From: Succinivibrio sp.
Lineage (GTDB): Bacteria > Pseudomonadota > Gammaproteobacteria > Enterobacterales > Succinivibrionaceae
DNA: 43,485 nucleotides
Direction of reading: 5' to 3'
Assembly (NCBI GenBank): GCA_024693025.1
Contig: JAILLS010000044.1
Span: 1-43,485 of the forward strand
Part shown: in pieces, positions 18,138 to 25,839 of the stretch
How the letters are laid out: each line of letters begins with the position of its first letter
How positions within the stretch are numbered: position 1 is the stretch's first letter
Program-made: the position numbers and the translations under genes
Notes under the pieces: model-generated
Seen by the model: only the letters and a program-made list of their open reading frames with translations
Databases searched by the model: none
Told to the model about the DNA's origin: nothing

Positions 18138-20633
18138 TTATTCCTCATTCAAGCGTCTACGTGCTCTCTTCTTCAAATAGCTGGTAAGAATCAAACCGAA
18201 CACCAGCAGGAAGGCAAACGAGAATAGAGATAACCAAATTTCATGCGTACCGGCAAAATGCAGCAGATGGAACATGAAGCTGACATTACCGGTATAAATA
18301 GTGTCACCGACTTTGAACGATCTTACTATACCATCGCCGGTGATGATACTGACGTCACCTGAAATGCTGCGGTTGGTCTCAGGATTGTCAAGATCAGTCG
18401 AGAGCTTGCTCAGCTGCGCATCATTAGAGGCGGTGGCCAGCACCACGATATTGTTCTTGTCCCAGGGGGAGATGAAGCTCAGGTAGCCGCGCCAGTTGAC
18501 ATTAGAGACCAGATAACGGTTAGCGTCGATATTTTCCGGTCTGAAGTCACCTGAGAGCAGACGGGAGATGGAATTGGCCAGACTGCCGTCTGCACTGAAG
18601 GGACTTAAATCCTTAATGTTGAGTTCCTTGCCGTTGTATTTGAAGGCTGAATCATCAATGATGGTGCTGATAAAATCATGCTGCTGCAGGCTTGAGACGG
18701 CAAAGATGTCCTTGTCAACGAACAGGGTCGGATTGCTGTTTAAGGCGGCATAGCCCATCACCACGGTATTGTAGACCAGAGGAATGCCGGTGGCGTTGCC
18801 GGCTCTGGCTGAATGCTCAAGCATGACCTTAAGCTCAGATGCTGTAGGGTTGGCCGGAAGCAGATTGATGGTTTCACCGTAGTCAGCATATTTTGAGAAC
18901 GGGAAGCTTGCGCCCACAAAGAAGGCGAGGTTCGGCAGTTCAGCATAGTGATCGGTGTTGCTCAGATCGATATATGACTCATCGCTGATGACACTCTTGA
19001 TGTTGTAATCATGCAGCAGGGAGCAGGGGGCAGACTTCTTGAGCTTGAGGTCAAAGTACAGGCTCAGATCGTTGTCACCATAGATCATATAAGGCTGAAT
19101 CGGCAGCAGCTTCTCTTCCTGTCTGGCATCACCGCCTGTCAGACGCCACAGCGTCTCGAGAATGCCGATTTTGTTGACCGGCAGATTGTCAATGAAGTTG
19201 CCTGACATGGTAATGTTCAGCCAGGACTGCGGTTCATCCAGTTCTTTTTCCAGAGGGAAGAAGTACTTGATATACAGATCCGAAGGCTGACCATAGAGCT
19301 GATAGAGATCCGGAGCGGCACGGAAGCTGATGTGCAGCGGTGAATGCCAGATCCCGGTCTGAATCAGGCTCTGATCATCGCGCAGCAGCTCGTTGAGATA
19401 CACCTTGCGGTCAGTCGGGATCCACTTAGGTGCATCGTAGGCCTTGCGCAGTGTCACGATATGATGGGTGACCGGCAGGCTGGTGGTGTTTTCAGGGATC
19501 TTCAGCGAGGTCAGAATATTGATGTCATCACGCAGATCGGTGGCATTGTCTCCCGTCACCAGAATCAGGCGGCTGACGGAGTTATCCGGATTCGGCATGA
19601 TGCTGACTCCGGCCTGATCCGGCATGGTGATGCCGGCGACTGACTCGCCGACCTTGCCGAACAGTACAGCATGCCCTTTAGGCAGCGTATCGATATAGGT
19701 TCTGAAATTGACTCCGCGATAGTCGGCCTTGATGCCAAACCAGGAGGCCAGCTGATTGGCCGCCTGCAGAATATCCGAGCGCAGATCCTTTGGGAAGACC
19801 ATATTGATCTGGGCTTTGGTCACATCATAAGGATCGATGAACGGCAGCGGGAAAATGGCCAGATCGTTGCCGACCTCGAGCTGATGACCTTCCAGCAGCA
19901 GTGAGGAGTTAGGCAGAATTCTGGCCTGATAGATCTTGCTGTTGTCAATCAGGCAGGCAAATTCCTCATCATCGATTCTGATGGACAGATTGTTGGCCGC
20001 CGCCAGATATTCAAACGGCAGTTCCAGCTCATAGCTTGCCGTGCCGGTATTGTCTGAGAGCGGCAGTGAGCCAACCGGCTGATTGTTCAGCGTGAGCTCC
20101 AGATGGGAGCCGCGTTTTGACAGAGCATCCGAGACCGTCATATTGATGGTCATCTTGGCATGGGTGACAACCTTGTCCATCGGCAGGGTAAAGTCAATGC
20201 CGGTGGTATTCTGGCCGGCTGAGAGCAGAATGCCGTCAGTGGCACCCATCTGAGCCACGGTCAGGGTGGTGGAGAAGTTGTTGGCATCCTCGGCAAAAGG
20301 ATTGGACATCATCTCCAGCGGATTAGGGGTAGGATTGAGCTCCGCGGAGCTTAAGGCCAGGGGATCTGGCGTGCTCGGAGGCAGATTGGAACCGGCAGCC
20401 TGTTCAATGGAGATAAAGCTTGAGCCCTGATCGGTCAGGGTCTGGCCCGGGATCTGATTGAACTGTTCATTCGGCACGACAGGAGCTGCAGGATTAACGG
20501 GAGAAGCGCTGCTCTGCGTCTCAAGCGGACCAAACAGCATCTTGAGCGCATCCGGCTCTTCCTTAGGTTCGGCAAGAGCAGCAGAAAAGGTGGTCAGGGC
20601 GCACAGGGCCACAGTCAGAGTTTTATATTTCAT
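18138..20633 (-). CDS. bcsB: Cellulose synthase periplasmic subunit BcsB
   Basis: About 831 residues. BcsB is the periplasmic, membrane-anchored partner of BcsA; it guides the glucan chain and its C-terminal helix is needed for catalysis. A signal peptide (MKYKTLTVALCALTTFSAALA) starts the protein, followed by a low-complexity linker to about residue 130, paired carbohydrate-binding and ferredoxin-like modules, and a C-terminal membrane helix (WLSLFSFAFLLVFGLIL) before a basic tail. Family segments include NNQPVGSLPL, RVYL-type strand ends and SWLNITMSGNFIDNLPV. ATG 20633 starts 4 bases after the bcsA stop with AGAGG 9 bases upstream. An in-frame ATG at 20714 lies inside bcsA and would hide the signal peptide, so I reject it. 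Confidence 0.93.
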   Translation of the reverse strand: MKYKTLTVALCALTTFSAALAEPKEEPDALKMLFGPLETQSSASPVNPAAPVVPNEQFNQIPGQTLTDQGSSFISIEQAAGSNLPPSTPDPLALSSAELNPTPNPLEMMSNPFAEDANNFSTTLTVAQMGATDGILLSAGQNTTGIDFTLPMDKVVTHAKMTINMTVSDALSKRGSHLELTLNNQPVGSLPLSDNTGTASYELELPFEYLAAANNLSIRIDDEEFACLIDNSKIYQARILPNSSLLLEGHQLEVGNDLAIFPLPFIDPYDVTKAQINMVFPKDLRSDILQAANQLASWFGIKADYRGVNFRTYIDTLPKGHAVLFGKVGESVAGITMPDQAGVSIMPNPDNSVSRLILVTGDNATDLRDDINILTSLKIPENTTSLPVTHHIVTLRKAYDAPKWIPTDRKVYLNELLRDDQSLIQTGIWHSPLHISFRAAPDLYQLYGQPSDLYIKYFFPLEKELDEPQSWLNITMSGNFIDNLPVNKIGILETLWRLTGGDARQEEKLLPIQPYMIYGDNDLSLYFDLKLKKSAPCSLLHDYNIKSVISDESYIDLSNTDHYAELPNLAFFVGASFPFSKYADYGETINLLPANPTASELKVMLEHSARAGNATGIPLVYNTVVMGYAALNSNPTLFVDKDIFAVSSLQQHDFISTIIDDSAFKYNGKELNIKDLSPFSADGSLANSISRLLSGDFRPENIDANRYLVSNVNWRGYLSFISPWDKNNIVVLATASNDAQLSKLSTDLDNPETNRSISGDVSIITGDGIVRSFKVGDTIYTGNVSFMFHLLHFAGTHEIWLSLFSFAFLLVFGLILTSYLKKRARRRLNEE

Positions 20634-20637
20634 CTTC

Positions 20638-22797
20638 TTATGCCTCTTTCCTGTCTTCGCCGATGTTTTCCAGCTGCTGTTCAAATTTCTCCAGATCAAG
20701 ACTCTGATCTTCAACCTTTTTAATATCCTGACGCTCCTTGTGGCGGTTATGCATCAGAGAGTCGTGGATACAGGCCAGCACAGTAAAGAAGGACACCAGA
20801 ATGTTGTCCGGCTTGTGCATCGGCCGCTCCCAGGTATCGGCACGGGAGAAGAGCAGACGGACAATTTCACGGTGCGTGTTGACTGAGACCTCGGTAAAGG
20901 AGAAGCGCAGATAATCATCGCGTTTGCCCACGTTGTTCACCGGTACGCAGAAGGTGCCATGCTCGGTGGTGATCTCAAGATCTGTAATCGGATCCTCATC
21001 CAGATCAAGATCGCCGTTGATGACATTATCAATACGGCAGCCGGTCATGGACAGATCGCGCAGCGTGGAGCGTGACACGATGCCGCTGGCCTGATAGACG
21101 AGCACCGGACTCTCGAGGGACAGACGCTGTCTCTGGCGTTTGTTAGGCGTTTCCCGAGCCACACAGATCGCCGCCGTGATCAGAATCAGGTTAAAGGTTG
21201 CCCAGCAGATATTCAGCACCGTGGCACTGAGCTGTACCTCAAAATACTGAGGCAGGAAATATTTCACCGCACCGAAGATGATGCCGAAGAGCATGAAGAA
21301 AGCGGCAAACAGATGCGGCTTGACGGCATGGGCATCAAAATAGGCCTTGTCAATGGTACCGCCTTTGTCAGTCACGTTGAACTTGCCCTTGTGCGGGGAG
21401 AAGAAGACCACCAGGGTCGGGATCACCAGATGGAAGGAGAGCAGGATATCGTAGATCATGCCCCAGAAACTGTAGCGGTAACGTCCGGTAATGCGCGAGC
21501 TGACATAGAGCGAGAAGAACAGATGCGGCATCGCATAGGCAAAGAGCAGGGCCGCCGAGCCATGCACCACGGAGAGTCCGAAATACAGATAGACTAAAGG
21601 CAGGATCATGAAGATCACCGTCGGAATAGCCACAAAGAAATACATCATTGCGCTCAGGTAGCACAGCCGCTGCGGGAAGGACAGGCCGCGTCCGAACAGC
21701 GGGTTGTCGAGTCTGAAGATCTGAATCATGCCGCGGGCCCAGCGGTTACGCTGAATGACGTGCAGAATGGTACGCTCGGTGGCAAGACCTCCGGCCAGAA
21801 CCTTATCGAGATAGGCAGTCTTCCAGCCCTTGCGCTGTAATCTTAAAGCGGTGTGCGCATCTTCGGTCACGGTTTCTACCGCAAAGCCATTGGTCTCATC
21901 CAGGGCGGCGCGCCTAATCACGGCACAGGAGCCGCAGAAGAAGGTGGCGTTCCAGTTGTCGTTGCCGCGCTGTACCGGACCGTAGAACAGCTCACCTTCG
22001 GACGGAATATCCCGGCCAAGGTAGAGATTGCGCTCGATTGGATCAGGCGTATAGAAATGGTGCGGCGTCTGAATCAGAGCCAGCTTCGGATCCTTGATGA
22101 GAGCTCCGACGGTGGCCTGCAGGAAAATCTTGGTGCAGATAAAGTCGCAGTCAAAGACCGTGATGAGCTCGCCATTGGTCATGGTCATGGCGTGATTGAG
22201 GTTGCCGGCCTTGGCATGCGCATTGTCGGTACGGGTAATATAGCCCACGCCTGCCTCTGTGGCGAAGGCGGCAAATTCCTTGCGCCTGCCGTCATCGAGA
22301 ATATAGATGTTGAGCTTATCCTTTGGATATTCAAGACATTGGGCTGCAAGCACGGTATCGGCCACAATCTGCAGCGGTTCGTTATAGGTCGGGATGTAGA
22401 CATCCACGGTAGGCCAGGTGCTGACATCATCCGGCATCGGCACTACTGGGCGGCGCAGCGACCAGGACATCTGAAAGGAGCTGAGCAGCAGAATGATATA
22501 GACGTAAATTTCCGCGAGGAACAGGACCCAGCCTAGTATCAGCTCAATCCAGGAATGAAACTCCAGGGTCTGCGTGGTTCTGAAATACATGTAGCGGGTT
22601 GACATGACCACCGAGACCAGAATCATCATCATCGACACAAAGTGCTTTTTGGAGGCATGATTGGCCACGACCACACAGCCTATCATGACCAGTCCGAAAA
22701 TGTACTGATCATGGGCATTCATCGGGCTGATGATGGTAAACAGGGTCAGCGGGACAAACACTACCAGGATGAATAAGACTTTTAATAAACCTATCAT
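20638..22797 (-). CDS. bcsA: Cellulose synthase catalytic subunit BcsA (GT2, PilZ)
   Basis: A 719-residue inner-membrane glycosyltransferase that polymerises UDP-glucose into beta-1,4-glucan and moves the chain across the membrane. Visible catalytic elements: YIPTYNEP (about 133-140), DDGRR (about 167), DCD (about 216), TED (about 312, catalytic base), QRNRW (about 349) and the gating loop FNVTDKGG (about 474). The C-terminal PilZ domain has the c-di-GMP motifs RQRQR (about 557) and DLSMTG. Membrane helices flank the catalytic domain. Length is like Komagataeibacter BcsA (about 750) rather than E. coli (872). It starts 9 bases after the bcsQ stop. The intact PilZ residues mean activation by c-di-GMP is expected. 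Confidence 0.97.
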   Translation of the reverse strand: MIGLLKVLFILVVFVPLTLFTIISPMNAHDQYIFGLVMIGCVVVANHASKKHFVSMMMILVSVVMSTRYMYFRTTQTLEFHSWIELILGWVLFLAEIYVYIILLLSSFQMSWSLRRPVVPMPDDVSTWPTVDVYIPTYNEPLQIVADTVLAAQCLEYPKDKLNIYILDDGRRKEFAAFATEAGVGYITRTDNAHAKAGNLNHAMTMTNGELITVFDCDFICTKIFLQATVGALIKDPKLALIQTPHHFYTPDPIERNLYLGRDIPSEGELFYGPVQRGNDNWNATFFCGSCAVIRRAALDETNGFAVETVTEDAHTALRLQRKGWKTAYLDKVLAGGLATERTILHVIQRNRWARGMIQIFRLDNPLFGRGLSFPQRLCYLSAMMYFFVAIPTVIFMILPLVYLYFGLSVVHGSAALLFAYAMPHLFFSLYVSSRITGRYRYSFWGMIYDILLSFHLVIPTLVVFFSPHKGKFNVTDKGGTIDKAYFDAHAVKPHLFAAFFMLFGIIFGAVKYFLPQYFEVQLSATVLNICWATFNLILITAAICVARETPNKRQRQRLSLESPVLVYQASGIVSRSTLRDLSMTGCRIDNVINGDLDLDEDPITDLEITTEHGTFCVPVNNVGKRDDYLRFSFTEVSVNTHREIVRLLFSRADTWERPMHKPDNILVSFFTVLACIHDSLMHNRHKERQDIKKVEDQSLDLEKFEQQLENIGEDRKEA

Positions 22798-22806
22798 TTT
22801 AATCTC

Positions 22807-23610
22807 TTATCTTTTCTGATTAGGATTACGCTGCATCACAATCGTATCCTGTTTCACATCAAAGCCCAGGATGGTGGCAAGCTTGCGGGCAATAATCTCG
22901 ATATCAAAGCCGGCTGACGAGTTGCGGTTGAAGTCACTGATGGCCTGCTGCTGTGCGGCAGCCTCGATCACGCTGGTATCGGTATGGATCATACCCAGCA
23001 GCCGATCTCCGAAATTGGAGGCGGCAAATTCCTGAATCTCGCGGTTGATCTTGATGCGGTTGTCCACCTCGTTGAGAACCACAAAATAGCCGCTGCCGTT
23101 GTTGAACGGTCCCTCGAGCAGCTCTTCATTTTCGATCTGCGAGAAGAGGGCGATGGAGGCAGCATCTGCAAGCAGCGGGATCACGCTGACATCAGTCACG
23201 TCAGCCATGGCCTTCAGAGCCTGTGAGAAGCCCGGCGGGAAATCAGCAATGACGAGCACATCAGGATTGCAGAAAAGGGCGGCCTGATAGTCCTTAAAAT
23301 AATTAGGCTGCATCAGAAGGCTGTCAAGCTTTAAGCGGTCTTCCTGAGTGGAATGGCCAAACGGGAGCATATACAGATTTTTGCCGACATTTAAAGCCGC
23401 TGTAGTCCAGTCACCATTGCTCTCAATTTTTTCGATAAAGCCGCCTTCCTCAGAGAGCGGAATGCCAAAATACAGGCGCAGAGCATTCTGAGGGTCAAAA
23501 TCAATGGTAATTACCTTGGTACCTGCACGGGCAAAGGTGTAGGCAAGGTTAGAGGTTAAGGTGGTTTTGCCAACTCCTCCCTTAGGAGAACAAACGCTAA
23601 TTACTGGCAT
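22807..23610 (-). CDS. bcsQ: Cellulose biosynthesis ATPase BcsQ (ParA/MinD-like)
   Basis: A 267-residue SIMIBI-class ATPase. In E. coli, BcsQ supports assembly and polar positioning of the cellulose secretion complex together with BcsR and BcsE. The deviant Walker A KGGVGKTTLTSN is at residues 10-21, the Walker A' Asp lies in TIDFDPQN (about 37), and the Walker B region is VLVIADFPPG. The ATG at 23610 overlaps the end of the preceding gene by 10 bases, so the two are translationally coupled. No bcsE, bcsF or bcsG homologue is visible in the window. Confidence 0.93.
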   Translation of the reverse strand: MPVISVCSPKGGVGKTTLTSNLAYTFARAGTKVITIDFDPQNALRLYFGIPLSEEGGFIEKIESNGDWTTAALNVGKNLYMLPFGHSTQEDRLKLDSLLMQPNYFKDYQAALFCNPDVLVIADFPPGFSQALKAMADVTDVSVIPLLADAASIALFSQIENEELLEGPFNNGSGYFVVLNEVDNRIKINREIQEFAASNFGDRLLGMIHTDTSVIEAAAQQQAISDFNRNSSAGFDIEIIARKLATILGFDVKQDTIVMQRNPNQKR

Positions 23611-24992
23611 GATTCTATCCTTTTGAATATATCCGAAAGTCTTTGCTCATTGCGCAGTTCACGACGTGAACCGTAACGGTTTTTATTAAATAAAGACGTA
23701 TACTTCTGTGAAGAATGTTCGCTTTGACTCTGAGCTTCTGCAAGCAGAGGCTGAGTTGCAGGCTCAGGCTGTGCAGCTGCCTGCAGTTCAGGTACCATAG
23801 TATGGGGATTCAGAGAATGCTTTACCTTATCTTTAAGATCGGTGAGGATCCCGCGTTTGCTCAGATTCTGCTTGACCTGCAGGGCGCGCTGTTCCTGAGC
23901 CACTTCCGCGGCACTGGTCCGCATGACCTTAGGTGCATCCTGTTCAAAATTCCCGCTGTACTGTGCATTCTTGGTTTTGAGATTTTTCAGTTCATGCAGC
24001 ACCGGCTCCTGCGCAAATTCGCGGAACACTACACCCTCGGTCGAAGCCAGATTATGCTGCTGATTAGCCTCTATGGACGGCTTTAAGGTACTCTGATGAA
24101 TAACATTCATCAGGGAGGATTCGCTTTTTTTGGTATAGTTCTGCGAATGTCTGAAGACATCGGTGCCGCGTTTGCCCTTGCGCTGGGCAATTAAATCAGC
24201 AATGGAAGGTCGCTCTTCAATCTGAGGCCGCTGCTCAAGAGCATTGCGCAGCGAAGGCGGCAGTTCACGCAGCGCCTTAGGCTCAGGGATTCTGGCTTCA
24301 GGAACAGGGCGGGCTGCTGTTTTTTCAGCCTGAGCAAGCTTAGCCTGTAAAGTCTGAGGTTCTGAGGCGCTAAAGTTCAGACTGGACTGAACTTTCTCCT
24401 GCTCATCTCTAAGCTCTGCTTCAACAGCGCTGATCTCAGCCTTCTGCTTACCACTAAGCTCTGTTAAGTCTTCCGCAGATGGGGCGGCTTGGGCAGCCTG
24501 GCTACTCTGTGCCAGGGCAGCCTTGGCTCTTTGCGCCTGGGCAAGCAGATCGGCAGGCGTAATTCTGGCACTGCTCTGCTTGTCAGCTTTAGGCTCGCTG
24601 TCTGAGTCTGCCTTGTCCTGCGGTGTCTGCGTGGATGAGCTGAAGGTAATCTTGGTACTCATGGCAGGAGCAGATGCAGGTCTTATAGGCTGTGCCTTGG
24701 CACTGTCTAAAAGCGAAGTAAGCGAGTTTGAGCTTTTTTTAAAGAGCAGACTTGGTTCTTCCTGCTTAGGATCCTTTGGCGCAATAAAGGTGCCGTTAAC
24801 TTTTTTGGGGGCAGGATTGAATCTGTTCAGATCGTCAAGCAGACTGGATGCACCTGATTTTCTTTGCGCGTTAGGCTTCTGTTTTTTCTGAGCCTGAGAG
24901 AGCAGCGACCATCTGGTATAGTCATCGTTTCCCTGCGCATACGAAGAAAAGTCCACGTATTTAATTGGGTCTTCTGTTGATCGAGTTGCCAT
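23601..24992 (-). CDS. Disordered first protein of the bcs operon (BcsO/BcsP/BcsR-like accessory candidate)
   Basis: A 463-residue protein with no signal peptide or membrane segment, rich in Gln, Ala, Ser, Lys and Glu and apparently disordered. Its position directly ahead of bcsQ is where type I operons carry bcsO, bcsP or bcsR. The N-terminal YVDFSSYAQGNDDYTRWSLL resembles the BcsR core (DYAD...LKRWPLL), and a DLNRF segment follows at about residue 51. The C-terminus ends LSDIFKRIESCQ. The middle has Pro/Gln-rich stretches and short LLDSAK/DLLAQAQ-like segments. I infer a partner of BcsQ, BcsD or both, by analogy with proline-rich BcsO and BcsH. No strong ribosome binding site precedes ATG 24992. 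Long open frames antisense to it look like compositional shadows. Confidence 0.7.
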   Translation of the reverse strand: MATRSTEDPIKYVDFSSYAQGNDDYTRWSLLSQAQKKQKPNAQRKSGASSLLDDLNRFNPAPKKVNGTFIAPKDPKQEEPSLLFKKSSNSLTSLLDSAKAQPIRPASAPAMSTKITFSSSTQTPQDKADSDSEPKADKQSSARITPADLLAQAQRAKAALAQSSQAAQAAPSAEDLTELSGKQKAEISAVEAELRDEQEKVQSSLNFSASEPQTLQAKLAQAEKTAARPVPEARIPEPKALRELPPSLRNALEQRPQIEERPSIADLIAQRKGKRGTDVFRHSQNYTKKSESSLMNVIHQSTLKPSIEANQQHNLASTEGVVFREFAQEPVLHELKNLKTKNAQYSGNFEQDAPKVMRTSAAEVAQEQRALQVKQNLSKRGILTDLKDKVKHSLNPHTMVPELQAAAQPEPATQPLLAEAQSQSEHSSQKYTSLFNKNRYGSRRELRNEQRLSDIFKRIESCQ

Positions 24993-25066
24993 GGTATCAG
25001 TTAATCTTGAATAAGCCTTAATAATTAGTGCTCAATTAGTGTAACTATTCGCGTCACAGAAATTTA

Positions 25067-25075
25067 ATTATAACA
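25067..25075 (-). promoter_or_regulatory. Extended -10 promoter candidate for the bcs operon
   Basis: On the minus strand the sequence reads TGTTATAAT, an extended -10 (TGn plus consensus TATAAT at 25067-25072). No consensus -35 lies 16-18 bases upstream, which extended -10 promoters tolerate. The start of transcription would be near 25060, leaving a leader of about 68 bases before ATG 24992. Confidence 0.45.
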
Positions 25076-25189
25076 TAGTTTGTTTTTAGATGAGAAACTC
25101 ACATTTATTTTTTAATTACTTGATTTGTGTATACAAAAATATAGATTTGAAACCATGGTCTGTTCCATAAAACCATGTATTAAGCAGCA

Positions 25190-25291
25190 CAATCTTTAGC
25201 TTGCCGTACTAGCACCGTCGGGCTCTCAGGTCAGTTTGACAGAGTTTAACAAGCCGTGAGCAAGAAATCCCCCACCTCTATAGGTGGTGGG
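25190..25291 (+). ncRNA. IS200/IS605 end or omega-RNA scaffold remnant
   Basis: A hairpin at 25269-25291 pairs CCC and CCACCT with AGGTGG and GGG around a CTAT loop, with one bulged T. It is preceded by GAGCAAGAAAT. This pattern is typical of the 3' scaffold of TnpB omega-RNAs and of IS200/IS605 right ends. Upstream, CTCT...GTCA pairs with TGAC...AGAG at about 25222-25247. The element lies upstream of, not downstream of, the tnpB remnant, so it is either an end of a different lost copy or a left-end palindrome that looks alike. Transcription is not shown. Confidence 0.4.
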
Positions 25292-25338
25292 ATGAATTGC
25301 GATAAACACGGCGTTTTCTTGACTGTTGTATTTTATAG

Positions 25339-25838
25339 CATTACTTTGTATTCAATCTCAGGGTAAGCAAGCTGGCAAACAAGGCAATTAAGTACAGAGT
25401 ATATCCTACAACTGAACAACGTATTATGTTTGCTAAAACTTTTGGCTGTTGCCGTAAGGTTTATAATCTCATGCTTTCTGATAAGATTGAAGGATATAAA
25501 GCCACAGGTAAGTTTCCTAAAGTTACACCAGCAAAATACAAGCAGGATTATCCAGATCTTAAAGAAGTCGACAGTCTAGCTCTAGCAAATAAGCAGCTGG
25601 ATTTGCGGTCGGCATTCCGTAATACATTTAGTAAATCTTCGCAAGAAGCAAAACGGATTTCCAAAGTTCAAGTCAGCAAAACATAGTCGCAAGTCCTACA
25701 CTACCAACAATCAGAACGGCACCGTAGCTATCATAGATAATAAATATATTAAACTTCCTAAGATAGGAAAAGTAAAAGCAGTTATCCATCGCATTCCCGA
25801 GGACAAGCTAATTATTAAGTCAGCTACAGTATCTCAGG
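25339..25838 (+). pseudogene. TnpB (IS200/IS605 family) N-terminal remnant, frameshifted and truncated
   Basis: The translation gives the familiar TnpB N-terminus (NKAIKYRVYPTTEQRIMFAK, then FGCCRKVYNLML, about 25378-25470) and continues through ANKQLDLRSAFRN. Near 25640-25650 the frame shifts: the conserved GFPKFKSAKHSRKSYTTNN segment is only readable in another frame, ending with IKLPKIGKVKAVIHRIP. It stops around 25838, where the ABC transporter stop codon begins, so the catalytic RuvC part is gone. No ATG, GTG or TTG lies in frame between the upstream stop (25336-25338) and ATG 25426. A short 86-residue frame (25426-25686) is only a piece of this. The remnant is about 165 of roughly 370-400 codons and is not functional. 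Confidence 0.85.
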
Positions 25839-25839
25839 A

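Noticed and set aside
20634-20714. Upstream ATG for bcsB giving 27 extra residues
   Set aside because: It lies inside bcsA and would bury the signal peptide; ATG 20633 has a good ribosome binding site.
21853-22536. 227-codon open frame antisense to bcsA
   Set aside because: It lies wholly opposite a conserved catalytic gene, has no ribosome binding site and no recognisable domain; it is a codon-bias shadow.
25426-25686. 86-residue frame as a genuine small gene
   Set aside because: It is the N-terminal piece of TnpB; the protein continues in another frame after a frameshift and lacks an authentic start, so it is a pseudogene fragment.
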